This document shows positions 12,488-22,086 of a DNA stretch of 64,000 nucleotides, piece after piece. This stretch comes from Galerina marginata (Eukaryota > Basidiomycota > Agaricomycetes > Agaricales > Galerinaceae), in NCBI GenBank assembly GCA_023014335.1, contig JAECYW010000006.1, forward strand, positions 2,914,001 to 2,978,000, given 5' to 3'. Below the pieces are notes generated by a model. The model was not told the DNA's origin and searched no databases. It saw nothing but the letters and a program-made list of their open reading frames with translations. Numbering within the stretch: the first letter of the stretch is position 1; the number at the start of each line of letters is the position of its first letter. Position numbers and translations under genes: made by a program.

Positions 12488-14330
12488 ATGCCCTCTTCCA
12501 ATGGAGGTGAGTAAAACCTGCACCCCCTCCATCTTCCACCCACCGTGGACCACGGTGACGGAAACGCGGATACCTCGCAAGGAATTCGCTTTCCGCGCCC
12601 GCTCCAAACCGTCGAGGGCCACCTCGGCGTCTAGCAAATACCCCGCAGGGAATGGGCCTGACGCCGACGTGTACCCCTCATCCACCCCATACTCTCCCTC
12701 CGCCCCAACTGACACCCTCTTACAGGAATTTATTCGGCCGACCCCAGCTTCCAATTCAAAAACCGAGTCTTCGAAGGCATCTACCGTTGGTCTCAAGCCT
12801 CCGACTCTTCCGATCCCGAAGAAATCGGCCCAATCGACTCCCCTTTGACCCCCTTAACAGACGAATCCAGAGCGGCTACCCCGGAACCCCTGCCGCGTAC
12901 CCTCAGCCCAGCCGTCAACCCCCCTGCTCCAATCGCTTCGACCCCGCCCTCGACTTCCAATCCACCTACTCTAACTGCTTCGCGCTCGCGCTCGCCCTCC
13001 CCTATTGCACCGCCGACCCGGAAGGAAAAGAGAAAAGCGAAGAAGAAGGCGCAAGGGCGTAAGAACAAGAAGAAGAAGAGGGCGAGAATAGAGGAAATCG
13101 AACCGAAACCGACGCTGGCTCTCAAGCAAATTCAAGGCGCCACCAGCGTTTCGTCGACCTACGACGCCCAAGACTTCGAAATCGCCTCTACCGGCTACAT
13201 TTCTCAACGCGAAATTGCCCACACCACAACGTTCAGCCTCAAGCAACTCACGGGCCCGCAGTCTCGGTATAAACTGGAGTTAAAAGAGTGGGATGGGAGG
13301 CAAGTTTTCGCCCACTTTAGCACTTTACCCCTCATATGGCTAACCCTAATTCTAGGAGCTCGATGCCCCTACTCGATAACAATGACCTGGTAATTGGAGT
13401 TTGCGCGGGCCAGCCTCGCGGAGACGGGTCATGGGAAGCCACTCACCGCCACGCAGCCGAACGCCTTGAAGAGGCAAGACACCACCTTCGCTTCCAAAAA
13501 AAAGAGTTGAAGCACCGCCGCGGCGCTTTCCCCGCCCTTGCAGTTGGTATATCTCACGGCGGGGGTCAGACCCACCCCAGGATTCTTGTTCAGGAAGCGC
13601 ACAACGAACCTATTCTCGAAAAGCTCATGGAGGAGGAGGTTTTCCAACGCATCTCGGGCTTTGCAACCGGTGAGTACGAACGCCTGCCAAACCTTTCGAC
13701 CGTCTGACTCAACCACCAGGCGCGTTCACCACCTGGGCCCCTCGACTCTACCGCTATCAGTATGACTACCTTTCCGCCATCATCTCTCAAGACCAGATGC
13801 TGCGCAAGACGAAAAAGCACCCGCACCCGGAGGAGAAAGAGCTGCGTCGAAACTGGCCAGAAACACCTTGGGCAGCCACCACCCTGAATTTCGGCCCTCG
13901 AACCGTTTGTACCAAGCACGCCGATTTTGGAAATCTGGCCTTCGGCTGGTGCGCTATCACCGCGTTGGGCGAGTATGACTACAAGAAAGGCGGGCATCTC
14001 ATTCTTTGGGATCTCGGCTTGGTCATCGAATTTCCTCCGGGCTCGACCATCCTCATCCCATCCAGCGCGATCCACCACTCGAATGTACGTATCCAAGCAG
14101 ACGAACGCCGTTATTCCTTTACTCAATACAGCTCCGGGGGTATATTTCGCTGGGTGGACAACGGCTATAAGAAGTCAGCCGCTGTCCTGGGCGCTATGAA
14201 CCCTGCGGAGAAGGCCACACTGCTCGGCGATCTATCCAACCAGCTTGAATACGGCCTCTCTTTGTATTCGACGCTGGAGGAGCTGGAGAGCATTTGGGAA
14301 AAGTCGAATAAAAAACCTGTCGCTGTATAA
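12488..14330 (+). CDS. TET/JBP-family 2-oxoglutarate/Fe(II) dioxygenase (putative DNA 5-methylcytosine oxidase)
   Basis: Predicted nuclear enzyme that oxidises 5-methylcytosine using 2-oxoglutarate and iron. Exons 12488-12506, 12726-13299, 13356-13669 and 13720-14330 join in frame to 505 aa. After a Ser/Pro-rich and strongly basic N-terminal third (KEKRKAKKKAQGRKNKKKKR, a likely nuclear signal) comes the double-stranded beta-helix domain: CTKHADFGNLAFG supplies the iron-binding HxD, SSAIHHSNV the distal histidine and RRYSFTQYSSGG the arginine expected to hold 2-oxoglutarate. All key residues are present. The second intron begins with GC rather than GT (GCAAGT at 13300). The first exon is very short, so the N-terminus is the least certain part. 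The gene lies head-to-head with a KDZ transposase, the arrangement known for many basidiomycete TET/JBP genes. Confidence 0.88.
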
Positions 14331-15250
14331 ATTTCTTGTAATTTTGTAGCCCAATATGATTTAGCTTCCGAGCACACAATGCTGCACGCCAGTGAGACCA
14401 TAACTTAGTAGACCTTTATCATTGGCCGTTAACGCAGTACCAGGTAGCTAGCCTTGAAGCCCATTTGAATTAGTTTTATGCTTTGGACTCGCTAAACTCA
14501 TGGCTCTCGCAGCCTTCTCTAATCAAATTTGAAGTACTTTAACCCTCTTTAACCCGTAAGGTTTGTTAGTTTCGTAGAACCCATAAGTTTTGTTAGTTTC
14601 GTAGACTACTTAATCCTCGTAGACTACTTAATCCTAGAGGTCGGGAGGCAATCGAACCTCTAAACATTGGACAAAGCAAGATAGATATCGTGAAGCCGGC
14701 TTCAAGTTTAAGATATAACATTAAGTCTCTTCATTCACACCGCCTCTTTGGATCCAGTACTTTGTATGCCTGTAACCTGACAAAATTTGTAAACCAACTG
14801 GTAGAAAACGAATGCTATTTATTACCTACCCTATCACAAACTTGAAATCGCCGTCCTTTGGAATGTACACAGAGTCGATCTTTAAGTAAATCAATTATCA
14901 ATCATCTATAGACTCATACAACTTCAATGAGAAATCAACTGGCTCGTTATAGAATCTGAACCCAGAGGAGACGATACTGCAAAGGTATGAGCGTTTCAGG
15001 TGAAGGTCTCGGACGCCAGAGAAGTATTATTATGGGTCGTAAATCGTTAGTACCCCCCGCCCATTCAAGTTCATACTACGGCTTTCAGTTACAAGCACGA
15101 CGACGAACTTGTGGTGACACGCAATGCTACAGGCAGTGAAGAATATTCATTTATAAGATCCTAATTAAAGCAAGCGTCTACGCGAAATAACGACTATTTA
15201 GCTGTAACAATATAAGTTGCACTAATCCTGATATCCCCCCATCGGTTGAT
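14331..15250. other. Intergenic, possible right flank of the KDZ transposon
   Basis: No gene is supported. At about 14555-14635 the phrases TTTGTTAGTTTCGTAGA and TAGACTACTTAATCCT are each present twice in tandem. I could not match any part to sequence left of 8600 as a terminal inverted repeat. Confidence 0.4.
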
Positions 15251-15297
15251 AGCCTTTCGAGTTCCCTTTTGACATCCAATCGCATAGACGGAAGGTC

Positions 15298-15985
15298 TCA
15301 AAACTGAGACTCATGCTTGAAATCTATGCAAATCTTCTTGGCTATTAACCCGTAATTCGCGTTGTTGAAACTATGAACCTTGAGTAGTATATTCACCGCA
15401 AATTCGTCTACTTCCTTGACTTTGAAATGTATAGACTCCTCTTGCGAAATCGTACGGCAGTCGACAAGGTTTACCGCGGTTGTGTCGATGGCGATCCTGT
15501 CGGAAGCAGGGAGCAGCGGGTTGACTTGGAGCATGACGAGCGTGAAGCACGCTGCCCAGGCATTGGCGTATTCCTTCATAACTCTCAGCCTCTCCTGAAG
15601 TGGGCTATAGGGTTCGGGTGCGGCATCAACCATGATAAGCCCAAGGGCAATTCGAATGACCCTATTCTTGTTAGCTTCTAACCACGCTACGCCGAGATTC
15701 AGGTCGGGTGGAATCTCGGCGTCATTGCAGTACGGTCGATGAATATTTCGGTGTGTGATTTGGCATGCCTTATTCTAGTCGAGGGGTTCAGATTTGAAGG
15801 AAAATAATAAATACAAAACGCGTACACAATAAAAAGCACGGTTGCATCCGGCACATACAAAATTCCTGCTTCGTTTGGCGAAGCACCCGAAGCAGCGACG
15901 GCATGCGGAGGGGGGCTGAGCTCCAGAATTCATCTAATCCCAAGTTAGTTTTGACGTTGTTCATTAATTTCTGGGGACACACCTT
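15298..15985 (-). pseudogene. Remnant of a zinc-finger/F-box-like gene
   Basis: Reading the minus strand, CRRCFGCFAKRSRNFVCAGC followed by NRAFYC (about 15925-15835) spaces cysteines like a MYND-type zinc finger. About 100 bp further on, EIPPDLNLGVAWLEANKNRV runs into IMVDAAPEPYSPLQERLRVM and ends at 15298, resembling the mid-region of agaricomycete F-box-type proteins. The two parts are in different frames with no convincing intron between them, so I treat the locus as a decayed or incompletely modelled gene. Family assignment is tentative. Confidence 0.3.
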
Positions 15986-16531
15986 TACTGAACCTCAGAC
16001 ACGAAGGACAGGCACGAAGCAACGGACACTGAGGCGACGGACACAAAGAAATAGACACGGCCTGAGCTTTAAGTAAGTTGTTAAACGTTGACGGGGCGAG
16101 GCGTGACCTAAATTAGCCATTGAAGGTCGAATCGTTGCCGTCTGAAGGCCTGCCGCCGTGAAATACCGAGTAAATGCCCGGCGTGAAAACCTGAGTGGTC
16201 AAGGAACGCATCAATGTGATTGACGAAAGAGAAAAAAAGGGAATACGTTATTCTCCTTTTACCGAGAGGACCCTAGGTGTCAAGGATGGGCCGACCGCGT
16301 AGCATGCCAGGGAACTTGGAAGAAAAATGAAAATAAGCGATTGGATTTGACAGCGAAGCTTGAAAATTGCCAAATGATGAAGAAAATACCTAATATGTAC
16401 TGGTCTGGGCTCTCGGAAATTGGATCGGACTAAGACTTTTCCAAATGTGGATATTTATAGTAATGGAGTGCCGTCTCAATAGAAAACGGCGAGCTCCGAA
16501 GTCCATTTATGAAGAGGGGTTAAACTACGAT

Positions 16532-17781
16532 TCAAAAGAACAACTGTTCAGGGTCTTCGTGGCCGATAGGGGTGTCAAAGATTCCGCCTGAGACAGGAAA
16601 AACCTCAATTTCGTTGTTCTCATAGGCCAGAGTGTATGCGATCAGTGCATCTCGCCACGAATCGTATTTGAGAGCGCGTCCGCCGCGCCTTTTAACGCGC
16701 TCGGTTCTAACAACGGCTTGGTGCCTAAACTAAATTGTGAGATCTGTGAATTTGAAGTAATATTTTAAAAATACCAATTCCCATATATTCCAACAGCTTC
16801 GCCTTTCGTAACTAGATAGAATTTCAGGTTCGAGGTTGGGCGCTTGAGCTCGCTAGGGGGCGGAATGTAGTATTCGCGAAGCCCGAGATTACGCAAGCCA
16901 CTGACGCCAATCTCGTCGAGATCAATTGGCTCATCGACGTAAGGCCCCGTGTCGAAGCCGCCGCCTGCGACGGGTACCGCCGAAATGGTACCCTCCTCGT
17001 AGGCAACTGTATATACTTCCTTGGCGTCCTGGAAGTCTGCACGTAACTCGTAGATTGGGTCTTTGACACCTTTGGTGAGTGCCAGAACGACCTTCCTGCG
17101 TGTAGAGATCAGAAAGGGTTCAGATATTAAAAGAGCAAGGCAAAAACGCGTACCAGTCGTCGTAGATCCCTGGCCGCTGCGCCCGTGTCAGGAGGTAAAC
17201 ACGATTTCCCCCGACGAATGGGAGGCGGCTTGGGTGAAGGGGTAGGTACTTCCTCACAGTCGGAACAGTGCTGAGGCTCGGGAGGGCGGCCTCCTCGTTG
17301 GTTTGGCAATGAGGAGGGTTGTGAGCGATTCCATGACCTGCGTCATCCTCTGGTTCGCTGTCTTCGAAGGTCGTTACGGTGCGTGTGGTGGTTTCGACCT
17401 GAATCCCAAATGCAGTAGGAGTTGTCGTGGTAGTCGTGGTTGTCGTCTGAGTACGTTGAGCACGACCTGTTACTAATGCTGTAAGCTCATGCCAGTCAAA
17501 GGGCTGGCTCGCTATCTGACCTATAGCGGGGCCTTTTGTTGGCGAGGAAAACTTGATTGGGGAAAGCGAACCTTTGATTGGTGTCGCAGTGAAGTTTCTC
17601 GCCAGCCGTGGCGAGGAAGATGGCGGTACTGCGGAAAAGGGAATAGTCAGCGACAGAAAAGGAGATCGATTGGGATCGGAGGTGAGATGGCCCTACCAGC
17701 AGGTCGATAACCTCGCCGAGGAGTCTGTGGGGTCGACATAGTGAGCGACGATGGAGAACTTGGGGTTTGACTTTGACTCAT
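16532..17781 (-). CDS. Agaricomycete-specific protein with two RNase H1-N/viroplasmin-like domains
   Basis: Four exons (17781-17697, 17628-17154, 17095-16775, 16724-16532) join in frame to 357 aa with no defects. After a Ser/Thr/Pro-rich first half including a run of nine threonines, two similar modules occur: NRVYLLTRAQRPGIYDDW then KVVLALTKGV, and NLKFYLVTKGEAVGIYGNWH then QAVVRTERVKRRGG. The pattern of aromatic residue, Gly-Ile-Tyr and Trp resembles the small RNase H1 N-terminal (caulimovirus viroplasmin-like) fold that binds RNA-DNA hybrids. Both modules are interrupted by an intron at the same place, after the first two bases of the Trp codon, which points to an internal duplication. It is divergent from the gene at 18111 with 329 bp between starts. 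Function is unknown; the domain call is by eye. Confidence 0.65.
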
Positions 17782-18110
17782 GGGTGGGGGCGTTCGAAGG
17801 CTGAAGACGAAGTCCAAACAAAGAGAAATTTTAGGCGAGAATTGCCACGAGATTCAATTACATGACATACCGTCGCGCGACTACCCTGAAGGAAATCTCC
17901 GTTCCTCAACCCTCTTCCCTCATCCGGCTTTGAGGTAAGCAAATCAAATTCGGAGCAGGGGATAAATTGGGATACTCACCGATGCTTCATTCGTAGGGGC
18001 TGGGTTATATAAGAAACGACTTCAAATCGTTTCGACGAGTTTCTTCCTACGACCTCATAACCTATCTTGATTTCTCCTCTGCCGTATCTTCGTGTTCACT
18101 GTCGTCGAGT
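17782..18110. promoter_or_regulatory. Divergent promoter region between two agaricomycete-specific genes
   Basis: 329 bp separate the two start codons. The stretch includes GGTTATATAAG at about 18002, a TATA-like sequence about 105 bp upstream of the plus-strand start. Shared regulation is inferred only from the arrangement. Confidence 0.4.
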
Positions 18111-20946
18111 ATGCCTGCGCGCTCCGTGTTTCAAGGCCAACGATCTGAATTCCTCGAAAAGCAGAGAGCCGGTTACGCAGAAGCTCTTAGGAATGGGTCC
18201 AAGGACGAATTCTTTAAGGATGTTGCCAGACGATTCTTCAAGAGGTTTCCCGTCGAACTTAGCATGGACGAGGAGCCAACTGAGGATCATTTGAAAGCCG
18301 TCGACGATTCCAAACCAGACCGAGAGCCACCTATACCGAATGCCAAAGATATGTCGCTAGAGGAGTATCGAGCCGCTTCCAAGGCTTATGAAGAGCGAAG
18401 GGAGCTTATCACGCACCGAACAAGTGTAAGTTCATTTGTTTATTCGTGATCGCGCTCGATATCAGTGTCACAAGACCCGCGATTGATATCACAAGGTCGA
18501 AAGCACGTGCTCTCGAACTCCCTTGTTTACTTCCGACTTCCTTCATCTGTCTGATTCTGTCACTGAATTCCTTCGCTCATCGTCTTGCTCCTTCAGCAAA
18601 TTATTCGTTGGATCACCTACCGTCACGAGAAGGAAATCGGAGCCACCAAGGAGCTCGACCTAGAGGATCCGCTCACCATCCTCACATGCCGCTTGACTGG
18701 GGCGTCGTCATTCAAGCCTTGCAAGCCGATTGCGAGCAATATGTGGGCGAAGTTAAACAAGGACCAGGTCGAAGAGGCATTCACGGTCTCGAAAAGGTCC
18801 TCGTTAAAATTTTCGAAAACGGGGCGAGTCGACATCAACATGCGCCAAGAAGTTGCCCGCACTCTCTTCAAAGCGCTTCCCGACGTCGACAAGACATATT
18901 GGAACCTTAAGGCGGAGCAGGAGCACAGGCGACTGCTCCAAGATTGGGAGCATACTATCAGTCGTCCTGCGTCGACGGATCCAGAGGCCCGCCAAACGTG
19001 CGTTATTTCCCTTATATTACTCTCCGTGAAGCTTACAAACCGTGATCTTTGTCTTATAGGTGTATTGACGGAATCACCGCATTCATGCAGCCAATCCTGG
19101 ACTTGGTCTTCGAGTTCACTGGCATGCCAACCACTTTCATGATGGGTGGTCCCGAACCGGCGGATAAGGGGCGTCTGAATATCATAAGGTCTGCTCATTT
19201 ATTTTACCCCTTCAACCATTCTCCGTTATTCTGACACTATCTACAGTCTTCATTCTGGCTCAGTCCAAGGACCGGTCAAAATGAACTTCGGCGAGGCGGA
19301 GCAGGCGGGTTACAAGGAGCATGTTGTCCCGGTTTTTTCGAGCTTCCTGAGGAAGTGTTTCAGTGCGTTGATTTACTATTCCATTTCGATTCTCAAGTCT
19401 CATTGGAAAAACAACAGCCCGTGAGGACTGTCAAGCAGCCGCGCTTCCTAGCAGTGCCACGTCGCTGCTGTCGGTTGTTGATAATCATTCGGTCAACTAC
19501 GACCACGCAGTCGGCGGGGGTGACTCCGATGACGACACCCCGCTTGTTTCCCAAATGGCATCGTCGACTACTCAAGCCAGTGGTACTGCAGCACCCCGAA
19601 ACCCTCCCGTAACAACTCAAGTCCCTGCCTCTGTGCCTCCGCAGCCTTCCTCTTCCTCGAAGCACCAAAAGAAGAAAAGTCAGAGCCAGCGCCCGGGTGC
19701 CAAGGAGGTCGCGGACTCGGTCCATGAACGACGTGGTATGGTGGCGAGCGTGAGGGATGATCTCCGTCCCTCGCAAACGCCCACTACGGGTCAGCAGGCT
19801 CGTTTGGACGATGTCGACGGCGCCGCCGGTGGTGTACCTATTCGACCCATTGCCGATGACCCAACTCCACGGCCTCTGACCCCTGCACATGACCGGTCCT
19901 CCTGCCCCCCCAGTGCTCCTCCTTCCCCTTCTTCTCCAACACTTGCTTTGCCGGCTGTCGTTGCTGGGACGGCGCCCATCAACCCGTCGACTCCTCAACC
20001 TGCTGGGTCGCTGCCCTCCAACCCCGTTGCCAATCGGCTATCCGCCCCCATGCCGAATGCTCCACCGGGCATTAAGTTTGGCCATCCTCGACGCCGTCGC
20101 GATCCTTCCAACACCACGCCCTCCGCTCCTGTAGCTTCGACACACAAACACGTGCACTCTACGCCCATCGGTCATAAGAGACACGCTGAGGACGCCGCTG
20201 GAGGGGACGGGGGGTCAAAGAAGAGGCGACCGTCGGACAAGGAGAACAGGGGAAGGGCTGGGAAGCGGAAGGGTGTGCCAGACACGGAGGAGGACCCCCC
20301 GTCTAAGCGAGTCAAGGCCTTGGGCGTTGGGGAATTCCTCCCGCCGTCTTCGGCACCACTGATACCCATCCCTTCGTCCTCGTCCTCGTCGACCCCTTCG
20401 GCATCAACCCCTTCGGCATCAACCTCGGCCAAGCAGCCTCTGCTGCCATCGCTGCCATCCCTGCCTAAGGACTGCCAGCCCGCCATCAAGAATACCTTGC
20501 AGCTCGTCAAGCGAATGTCGTTAGGAGTCCAATGGGACCGCCTGGTCAACCTTTGGCTTCTTTTCGAAGGCTCCTACAAGTTCGAAGGCTCTTCAAAACT
20601 ATCAACCACCGCGCGACCTTCCTCGATTAAAGAGTGGGTTCAGCGCGCTCGCGCTCCGACATACTCCCCCTCGATTGATGCCAATCAATTTGGTACGGAG
20701 TTTTGGGCCTGGTGGGCCGTCCTCCAACCTGATTGGAGGCGGATTGTACCGGATACAACCGCAAGGCTCACATTGGGGGATTGGGATGCCCTCGACAAGC
20801 CCGGTACAAACGGCTGGCCCAGCATCGTCGCCGCTCTGTTTTTTTGGGGGAGGGCGCTTCATCAAACCAACCAAGCCACGTCGTCGTGGAAGCTAGCCGT
20901 TGACGACGTGAGCTGGGTTCTTGAGAAGCTGTGTCAGTTGGCGTAA
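18111..20946 (+). CDS. Agaricomycete multicopy protein of unknown function, HMG-box-like segment
   Basis: Five exons (18111-18425, 18597-18997, 19060-19188, 19247-19362, 19418-20946) join in frame to 829 aa. The N-terminal half has FQGQRSEFLEKQRAGYAEAL, then a region around MWAKLNKDQVEEAF to YWNLKAEQEHRRLLQDWE that looks like an HMG-box-type helical DNA-binding fold, then FMMGGPEPADKGRLNIIS and LHSGSVQGPVKMNFGEAEQA. The middle is low-complexity Ser/Pro/Thr-rich with two basic clusters (KKRRPSDKENRGRAGKRKG and PSKRVK). The C-terminus has FWAWWAVLQPDWR and WPSIVAALFFWGRALH. I recognise this architecture as recurrent in mushroom genomes, often near transposons, but know no assigned function. No defects are seen. 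A nuclear role is inferred from the basic clusters. Confidence 0.7.
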
Positions 20947-21330
20947 TTCGTAAGCACCATTTTCTTCTTTGTTTGAATTCTGTCTCATGATCACATAGGC
21001 TTTTCCTATCACCTACGCCTACCATAGTACATCCATCTCCACCTCTGCCCCCACCGTCGTCGTCGCCAGCCCCTTCGTCATCGCCAGTACCGCCGTTATC
21101 GCCAGCACCGTCCGCCAGCACCGTCACCGTTTCGTCTACTTTTATCCGCCACCGACTCGTTTGCATTCATCTCTGCCTTTGTTGACGCCTCCTTCGCCAT
21201 TCATTTCCGTCACCGTCGCCGACGGCATGCTTATTATCTGCTGACCCCCTCGTCAACGCCAACGCCAATGCCAATCTCGTCCTCCTCGTCGCCGTACCTC
21301 TCTTGTCGCCACTGCCCCTTGCTTTGCTCA
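20947..21330. other. Intergenic with low-complexity CGTC/GCCA repeats
   Basis: Imperfect repeats of CGTCGTCGCC and CGCCAGCACCGT type occupy about 21050-21140, and CAACGCCAACGCCAATGCC lies near 21253. No gene is seen here. Confidence 0.4.
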
Positions 21331-21334
21331 TCAT

Positions 21335-22086
21335 TTGTTATCAAACATTACTCCTATAGAACCCCTGCCTTTCAGTTGCATATATTTTAACCTTTTTATG
21401 TTAATAGTTCCATTTCAGATCACTGCATTTTTCACCCATTATTCCCTCGTTTTTTCGTCTTTTTCCTGCTATTTTATTTCTGATCTTCCCTCCCATTACA
21501 TTACCTTTCTTTTAAATTTCAAATCATTTTTCTATTCACCCTGCTTTAGTCTGTTTCAAGCCCACACCCTCCATCCCTCCCCCCTCCCTTATTGTTTTCG
21601 CATTTTCCCTTTTTTCCCTGCTTTTTTTCGCAATTCTCCCCCTTTTTTTTGTCGCTTTTGGGTCCATTTAACCTGTTTAAAACATCCCCCCTATGTATTG
21701 CATTGCTCACATTCTCCGTTTTCCCTCACCCCCCTATTTTTTCGCTTTTTCCCTGTTTTTTACTGCTTTTTTTTCGCATTTCCCCCCTTTTTTTCTGTTT
21801 ATTTACACCTATTTTGGACCTTTTCTTGACCCTGATAATTTGTGCTTGATTTTGGCCCCCTCTTTATCCCTATAATTACCCCATTAACCACCTTTTTTTC
21901 TGAATTTACTGTACTTTTCCGTACTTTTTGGTAATTTGACGGTTTTTGGTAAATTGACCGTCCACGGTAATTTGACCGTTGACGGTCAAATCACGGTCTT
22001 GGTAAGTTGACGGTCTACTGTCAAATTACACCCTTGGGCGGTTTACCCACCTGATGCAAGGTCCCTTTTGGACAAGTTACCTTTAT
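21335..22086 (-). other. Long A/G-rich 3' untranslated region of the LINE
   Basis: Downstream of LINE ORF2 (on the minus strand) lie the GACCTTGCATCAGGTGGG block, a cluster of TGACGGT/ACCGTCA motifs (about 21935-22015), then some 550 bp that are almost pure pyrimidine on the plus strand. The 164-residue plus-strand frame in it is low-complexity and not a gene. No terminal poly-A tract marks the end clearly. Confidence 0.5.

Noticed and set aside
12333..12848. 171-codon frame upstream of and across the TET/JBP start
   Set aside because: It ends at a stop while another frame, entered through a clean GT-AG intron, continues into the dioxygenase. I treat it as a shadow.
14331..17800. Terminal inverted repeat matching the left side of the KDZ transposase
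   Set aside because: I compared the minisatellite start and nearby sequence with this region by eye and found no convincing match.
21335..21875. Plus-strand frames of 164, 85 and 60 codons
   Set aside because: They are almost pure Phe/Pro/Ser/Leu translations of a pyrimidine-rich tract, which is the antisense of the LINE 3' region.
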